Below, in pieces: positions 29,542-34,874 of a DNA stretch of 34,874 bases. The stretch is from Rhypophila decipiens. Lineage: Eukaryota; Ascomycota; Sordariomycetes; Sordariales; Naviculisporaceae. The position numbers and the translations under genes are program-made. The stretch is taken from assembly GCA_033297075.1 (NCBI GenBank), contig MU858321.1, forward strand, positions 1 through 34,874, written 5' to 3'. Numbering within the stretch: position 1 is the first letter of the stretch; each line of letters begins with the position of its first letter. The notes beneath the pieces were generated by a model. That model did not search any database, was not told the DNA's origin, and saw only the letters and a list, made by a program, of their open reading frames with translations.

Positions 29542-32500
29542 ATGCAACAAGCGTTAATACCCCGAGCCGACCGATCTCGAGGCGATTACAGCATCCAACC
29601 TACCGACGACCACGAAGACTTCAACGATGATATAGCCGACGGGAAGAAGCCGGCTGTGGTTAGGCGGGCGGGCAAGGCGCCCAACTACAAGCCCAAGCCG
29701 CTGAAATGGCCGTTCATCACCGGTCTTGTGGTCATGTTGTGTGTTGCTATTGCCCTGGTGGCATACGCAGAGAGAGCATTGCCAGACTCGGAAAGTGATG
29801 CCATCATCGTCGACTCCCCTGCAGAGTTACCAAACAGTCGTCGACGACTGTTTATCCGGCAAAACACCACGGTCGACGAGGTGGAGGTATCCCCAAGCCC
29901 AAGCCCAGTTGTTGTGCCGAGCGTGACCGCGTCGCCATCTGACGGCCCTGTCAAGGCCGAGACCACACCCGAGGAAACAATACCAACAGTATCGCCGACA
30001 GTTGTCTCTATTCTGGTGGAATCATCCGAGGCTTCTGCCGGGAAACAGGCTCCAACCTCTGCCTCGGGAGCGTCACAAGTACCGGTACCAACAGGCGAGA
30101 CATCCGACAGCCCCAGTCCCAGCGAACCCACAGCCATCTCAGAGAGTGTCCCGGTGATCAGCGATGGCCGGAGCAACAGACGGCCGACCGCGTCGGGGGG
30201 TAGAGACACCGGCAAACAGGTCACCGGCGCTTCGTCGGTCATCTCAGGGTTGATCGCCGACACTTCGTCACTTCCAAGCAACGTTGTGCCGATTGGGACC
30301 TCGGTTCTCACCACCACTCTGGGAAGCACTAAGCTGCCAGAATCCACCATAACGACCGTCGTCAACGTGACGAGCGTGACAACGTTCACAAGCATGTCGA
30401 CAGTTACCCTGGGGCAAGACACCACCATCACTTCCGTCTTCGAAACCTCAGTGAGGGTGTTTCCATCGGGCAATGCGACAGGATCGTTCCTTGGAAGCAG
30501 CTGGACCCAGACCCAGGTGACCATGACGACAACGAGCAGGATCCCGGCGTTCGAGTCGGGGGAACTCTCGGAATTCCCGGTGCCCGTGACCTCGACCGTG
30601 ACCTCTGAGACCACGATAGAAAGCACTGTCCCCGCTACGGTAGCTCCAGTTACTGGCGAGGTCACTGTCACGTATTATACCACGGCGCCAATACCGGGAG
30701 AATTCACTGCCACCATTAACAACGACCCCAACAACCGACGGCCCGAAACTGCTGTGAACAGGCCAGGAACACCTGTCGAGACTATTGGTGTCACTGTCAT
30801 TGATGGAGCTACTGTGACAACCGTCGAGACGCCAACGCCCGTCGTAATAGTTGTTCCAACTGGCCAAGTCAAAACATTCACGGCAGACCCGCAGGTTAGA
30901 GTGGGAACGACGCAGTTCGGCGGAGCACCAGTCACATCCTTCTTGGTTCTCACGCCTACACCGGCGAGCCCGACATTATCAGCAGACATTGCGACAACAG
31001 TTGGAGGTAATCCAGTCACCATCGTCACCCAGCCGCCCCCACGGACATTCGAGAGCGTGATCAACGGCGTTCTGCAGACCGTAGTCGAGACACCGCCCGC
31101 GCAGACGATAATATCGACAGAAGGCGGGACTCTCACCACCGTTGGGGCGATACTAACGGCGGCGCCTGGACAGCCCATCACTTTTACAGTTGTCTCGGAT
31201 GTTGAAGGGACTCCAGTCACTCAGGTGGTGGTTTCGACTCCCGCTGGGGGCGTCTCATTTCTTCCCATTACGTTTCCTGTCACTACCAGCGTAGGGGGCA
31301 CCCCCAGAGTTGTCACCATTACCCCTGAGCCCACAAGTTTTGTCACCACCATTGATGGCACGCCTGTCACCATGTTTACCACGCCCCCGGTGACGAGTTT
31401 CACCACCACCGAAGGCGGCTCATTGACAACGACGAACAGCGTCATCACACCAACCGGCACTGGCTTGATCACCATCACATTTGTCTCGTCATCCGGAGGG
31501 ACTCTGACAACCTTTACCAGCACCATCTCCCCAGGCTCGACCTTTCTGTCTACAATCTCAGGCACCCTAACAACCATAACCTCGACCCCGTCCCCAACAA
31601 CACGAACCTCGACGCGGTCCAAGACAACAAGCACCTTTACCTCGACTCTAACCCCCACAGATTCCGCAGCCACGCCAACATCGACAGTCACCAACTCAAC
31701 CAGAGTCTTTAAATGGACCGAATCCGACATTTTCGTAGGGACCTTCTTGCCTCCTTTATTCGGCGTGGCCCTAGTAATCCCCCTACGCATCATCGACCTC
31801 AACGCCAAACTCTACCAACCATTCCAGTCCCTCGCCCAGCAAGGCGGCGGGTCCGGCGCAGAGACTCTAACAATGCAATACACAGGCTTCATGACATTCA
31901 TCACACCCATCATCACGCTTTTACAAGGCCACCCCGTCCCGTTCCTCACGACACTAATGGTACTCTGCGGCTCTTTTATCGTGCCCTTAGCAACAGAAGC
32001 CATCGGTCTGAAACTCCATGGTCATTGTGTGCAAAATACTGCCGTGAAGGGGTGTGGACCGTCGCTAGGCGTCAGCCCGGCTCCAGCCCACGCACTGATT
32101 GGTCTCATAGTAGCCGTCATTCTCCTTTTACTCATCGTCTTATTCCTAACCAGCCGCTGGGCGACGGGCGTGCACGCAAATCCATGGAATATAGCGGGTA
32201 TTGCCTCTTTGGCAGGGAATCCCGCCGTGCGAGTCAGACAAAACAGCGAAAAGGCCATGAAACAAGCTGTCAATCAGAAACAATACGGACTTGGGTATTT
32301 CACGCCCCCGAATGGGGATCGAGAGGAATATGGCATCGTGCTTACCGATGAGTCTGGACGTGGCTTGCACGAGCATGATGAAGGCCACGACTCGGATGGT
32401 CTTATCGACAGCGCGGGGGGAACAGTAGGGGGCAAGAGGACCAACAGCGCGAATAACCTACCCCTTATGCCCTTGCGGTATCCCTGGCGACTTGCGCTTA

Positions 32501-33862
32501 TTGCGTTTGAACTGGGCTTGCTGATCTTTATCCTTTATTATCACGTGTATTACGTCGTCACGCTGAATGAGCAAGGACGGGTGTTTGATCATGGAAGGTT
32601 GTGGGAATTCATCAATGCTAATACGTTTGGGGTACGGTTTGTGGCGGCCATTGTGGGTGTGATTATTGCTTTTTGTTGGCAGAGTTACTTTTTGAGTGAG
32701 TTTTCTTCCCCCTTCCTTTCTCTTCTTGAGAGAATGGTATGACTGACGTTGTTGGTGATCTCATAAAGGTGTATCCATAATGGCCCCCTACCAAGCCATG
32801 GCCTTGCGAACCCAACCGCCCGAACGATCAATCCTTTTATCGCCCTGCACGAACCCTTTCTCGGGGCTATACTCGGCTCTGAAACAACGACATCCGTTTC
32901 TATTTACTACATCCCTAGCAGCTATCTTGTCTGAATTCCTTCCGGTATTTTTGGCCAACTTGTTCTTCTCGCTCTCCCAGACAACTCGAACCGCAACAGC
33001 ATGCGCCAGTATAGCGAGTATCATCTTGGGACTATCGATTCTAGTACTGGTGTCCAGTTTCTTCGTCAAGTGGCCGCCTATGCCGGTTGACCCGCGGAGT
33101 ATAGCCGGCATGATGTATTATGTTAGCTTGAGTCATATGTTGGCCGGCCAGCAGAATGGTCATGATGCAGGGAGGAGTGACTTTGAGGGAATATCGGAAT
33201 TAAATGGGCATGAAAGAGAGAAAAGGGTTAGGGAAAAGGGAAGGAGGTATTTCTACGGTGTGCTCGTGGGCGGGAGTTGGAGATGGTTGGGGGTTGATTG
33301 TGATCTGGGAACTGGGCCGGTGACCGGTGTGGGACCTTCGGGGTTGGGACATACCGGTCTGGGACCGGCCGGGGGATATAATGCCGGATATGCGGCGCCT
33401 CCGATGGTGGATACGAGTTATTACGGCGTTGGAGGGGTCGCGGGTGGTTTGATGAGTGGTGGGCTTGCGGAAGGTGGTCGACCGCCGGAGATGGGGACGA
33501 TTTCAGAGGAAGGAGAGGCGGCTGGAAGTGGGGTGTTCGGAGGACACGGAAGGAGCATAAGTCGGGACAGTCGGAGTGCCGGCGGGAGCAGTGGGGTTAG
33601 TCGGATTGACGAGCCGCCTGCGTTACATGAGCATGATGAGGGGCTACTGGCGAGTTCGGGCGGGATGAGAGGTGGAGCGGGAGGGGGGTTTTTGGGCCCG
33701 AGTTTTGCGGATCGAGTTGCTGGTGCACTGGGTCGGTCTGGGTCGACGGCCTCGGGGTTGGGGACTGGGTTGCTGGGTGCTGGGGGTGCGACTCGTGGTG
33801 GGTATGATACCATACCGCCGCCGCCTCCGGGGATGTTTAGGGACAGGGTAGATAGAGGGTAG
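29542..33862 (+). CDS. Large mucin-like multi-pass membrane protein, DUF3433 family, two exons
   Basis: Predicted 1,415-residue protein. The exons are 29542-32695 and 32769-33862, joined through a 73 bp intron (GTGAGT...AAG) in frame. An N-terminal cytosolic segment leads to a first helix at ~56-77. A Ser/Thr/Pro/Val-rich, probably heavily O-glycosylated ectodomain (~78-728) follows, with degenerate repeats around TxGGxxxT and GTPVT. The C-terminal part has helices near 729-755, 782-815, 851-873, 983-1007, 1029-1051, 1095-1122 and 1126-1153. Segments such as FVGTFLPPLFGVALVIPLRI, APYQAM and SIAGMMYYVS are typical of DUF3433. The tail (~1200-1415) is Gly-rich and ends PPPPPG. The Met at 29542 was chosen because upstream in-frame sequence looks non-coding. 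A wall-associated or sensor-like role is inference. Confidence 0.88.
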
Positions 33863-34026
33863 ATGGGAGGCACAGGGTTGAGATTATGTCCGGGTAAGGA
33901 GCTGGGGTTTGTATTTACATACTTGTGATTTATTCGTCTTATTAAGACTGGTTAGTTTGGGCGTGTTGGCAACAAACTTGATGTTAATTTACTTGAAATG
34001 AAGGGTCTAAGGGGACTGTCATAAAC

Positions 34027-34167
34027 GTTACTCGCATGTATTGTTTCATAATATAGTTTGTGTTCTTTTGTAAAAGCAAGGTCCACGAACCATCCCATCC
34101 TCAATATCAATCCACATTCAGACGTAGTACCATAGTCTGAAGAACCTCAGGAGTTACTCGCATGTAT
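34027..34167 (+). repeat. 15-bp direct repeat GTTACTCGCATGTAT
   Basis: Exact copies lie at 34027-34041 and 34153-34167 and enclose 111 bp. They could be a target-site-like duplication or part of a repeat unit. No terminal inverted repeat was seen just inside them. Confidence 0.8.
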
Positions 34168-34282
34168 CTAACAATTAAAAATGCAGTTAGTGCTGACACC
34201 AAAGTCCAGTACAAATCTTACCAGCCGTTGACGGATCATATAGTACAAGCGAGAATTTACGGTACTCACGCCCGTATAGTAT

Positions 34283-34599
34283 TGAGAATTAATCGGGGCA
34301 CACCCGACACTTGCACCTGGCAATGAAAATACCGTATTTGCCATTATATAACGTACTCCTACTGGCCACAACCTATTACCTGGCTCTTTCAATTGCAGGT
34401 TCAACGACTTGCTCGTTTAATTTTAGGCTCTTTCAATTACAGGCTCAACCTGAACTTTTATATCTGAAATGGGCGTTGACCTTGTAAGTCTAAGTTTTTA
34501 GCCGTGGAATGCTGAAATTTCAGGCCAGTTGCTATGCACTTGGAAAAGTGGGGGATGTGTGCCCCGAGTAATTGGGGTGTATGCCCCGATTAATTCTCA
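34283..34599. mobile_element. Candidate MITE-like element with 18-bp terminal inverted repeats
   Basis: An 18-bp sequence at 34283-34300 (TGAGAATTAATCGGGGCA) is repeated as its exact reverse complement at 34582-34599. Further partial copies of the GTGTGCCCCG block occur inside the right end (~34557-34570). The 317-bp interior is AT-rich and non-coding. A convincing target-site duplication was not found, so the boundaries are uncertain. Confidence 0.45.
34382..34449 (+). repeat. 24-bp imperfect direct repeat inside the candidate element
   Basis: The copies at 34382-34405 and 34426-34449 share GGCTCTTTCAATT-CAGG-TCAAC and differ at two positions. Their start points are 44 bp apart. Confidence 0.85.
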
Positions 34600-34712
34600 T
34601 AGTTGTCACGAGATTCGCCTGGCACCTGTAGCCAACTGGCAGCCCGCCAGCCAGCAAGTCAGTAATCCAACAAAGTGGGGCTTATCAGCTTATCTGAAAG
34701 TGGGGCTGCACA

Positions 34713-34725
34713 GCCAACTGTTGGC
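34713..34725. repeat. Short palindrome GCCAAC-T-GTTGGC
   Basis: A perfect 6-bp inverted repeat around one base. A related GCCAACTGGC occurs nearby at about 34631-34640, and GTGGGGCT blocks flank both. This supports reading the stretch as terminal or subterminal repeat sequence. Confidence 0.6.
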
Positions 34726-34849
34726 CATTTACCCCACGGCCGCGATCGCTCTTTCTTCTTCGTCTTACTTTTTCAGTATAATTGTGACGAATCCACTAGT
34801 CTAGAACCCTACCACTAGGCCATGGAACCCTCCGCAAAAGGATGTCGAA

Positions 34850-34874
34850 TTTCAAGTCGAACGCCGACTTGAAA
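34850..34874. repeat. 10-bp perfect hairpin at the window end
   Basis: TTTCAAGTCG (34850-34859) and CGACTTGAAA (34865-34874) are exact reverse complements around a 5-nt loop. The stem ends exactly at the window border and may continue beyond it. Confidence 0.85.

Larger units (their letters stand above)
33863..34874. other. Repeat-rich, gene-free right end, probably transposon-derived
   Basis: No coding region is supported in about 1 kb. The region is AT-rich to 34500 and then carries GTGGGG-type blocks. It contains an inverted repeat pair, two direct-repeat pairs and two hairpins within 850 bp, which is much denser than elsewhere in the window. This fits degraded DNA-transposon or MITE sequence, but no transposase domain is visible. 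Confidence 0.5.

Noticed and set aside
29685..31808. Long minus-strand open frames opposite the DUF3433 ectodomain
   Set aside because: They are the antisense shadow of a Thr/Val-rich repetitive coding sequence, and the sense frame has clear family features.

Overview
The window is nuclear DNA of a filamentous ascomycete (Pezizomycotina). The evidence is short introns of about 54-129 bp with GT-AG ends and CTAAC-like branch sites, several families found mainly in such fungi (DUF3433-type surface proteins, a Cu-only superoxide dismutase, a fungal GH3 beta-xylosidase, a secreted cysteine-rich protein), and an intron-containing eL42 ribosomal protein gene. I cannot name the genus. I reconstructed the gene models by hand from reading-frame continuity across splice sites. 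No transcript data were used.

Layout, left to right. (1) 0.4-5.2 kb: a flavin monooxygenase (minus) and a cytochrome P450 (plus) are divergent across about 700 bp and form a plausible two-enzyme oxidative pair. The P450 heme cysteine lies in a short fourth exon, so the unspliced frame looks falsely truncated. (2) 5.6-7.9 kb: a tiny possible two-helix membrane protein or remnant, then an intact fungal membrane protein of unknown function. (3) 9.8-11.3 kb: a secreted FAD oxidoreductase. (4) 11.9-16.8 kb: a small secreted ten-cysteine protein with dibasic processing sites and a secreted GH3 glycosidase. Both suggest interaction with plant or other external substrates. (5) 17.5-21.9 kb: a two-RRM RNA-binding protein divergent from a protein with four CxxC motifs, then a RraA/HMG-aldolase-like protein with a presequence-like N-terminus. 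(6) 23.8-25.7 kb: a secreted copper-only SOD-like protein convergent with a single-pass Ser/Thr-rich surface protein. (7) 26.5-27.5 kb: ribosomal protein eL42, whose second intron is unusually long. (8) 29.5-33.9 kb: a 1,415-residue mucin-like multi-pass DUF3433 protein. (9) 33.9 kb to the end: gene-free sequence dense in inverted and direct repeats, probably transposon-derived.

At least four products carry signal-peptide-like N-termini (FAD oxidoreductase, cysteine-rich protein, GH3, SOD) and three more look like membrane or surface proteins, so the region is rich in extracellular functions interleaved with housekeeping genes. I saw no classical secondary-metabolite core enzyme (PKS, NRPS, terpene synthase), CRISPR array or convincing tRNA. 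Nothing here clearly amounts to a new multi-gene system. The best leads are the cysteine-rich protein, the FMO/P450 pair and the repeat-rich right end.
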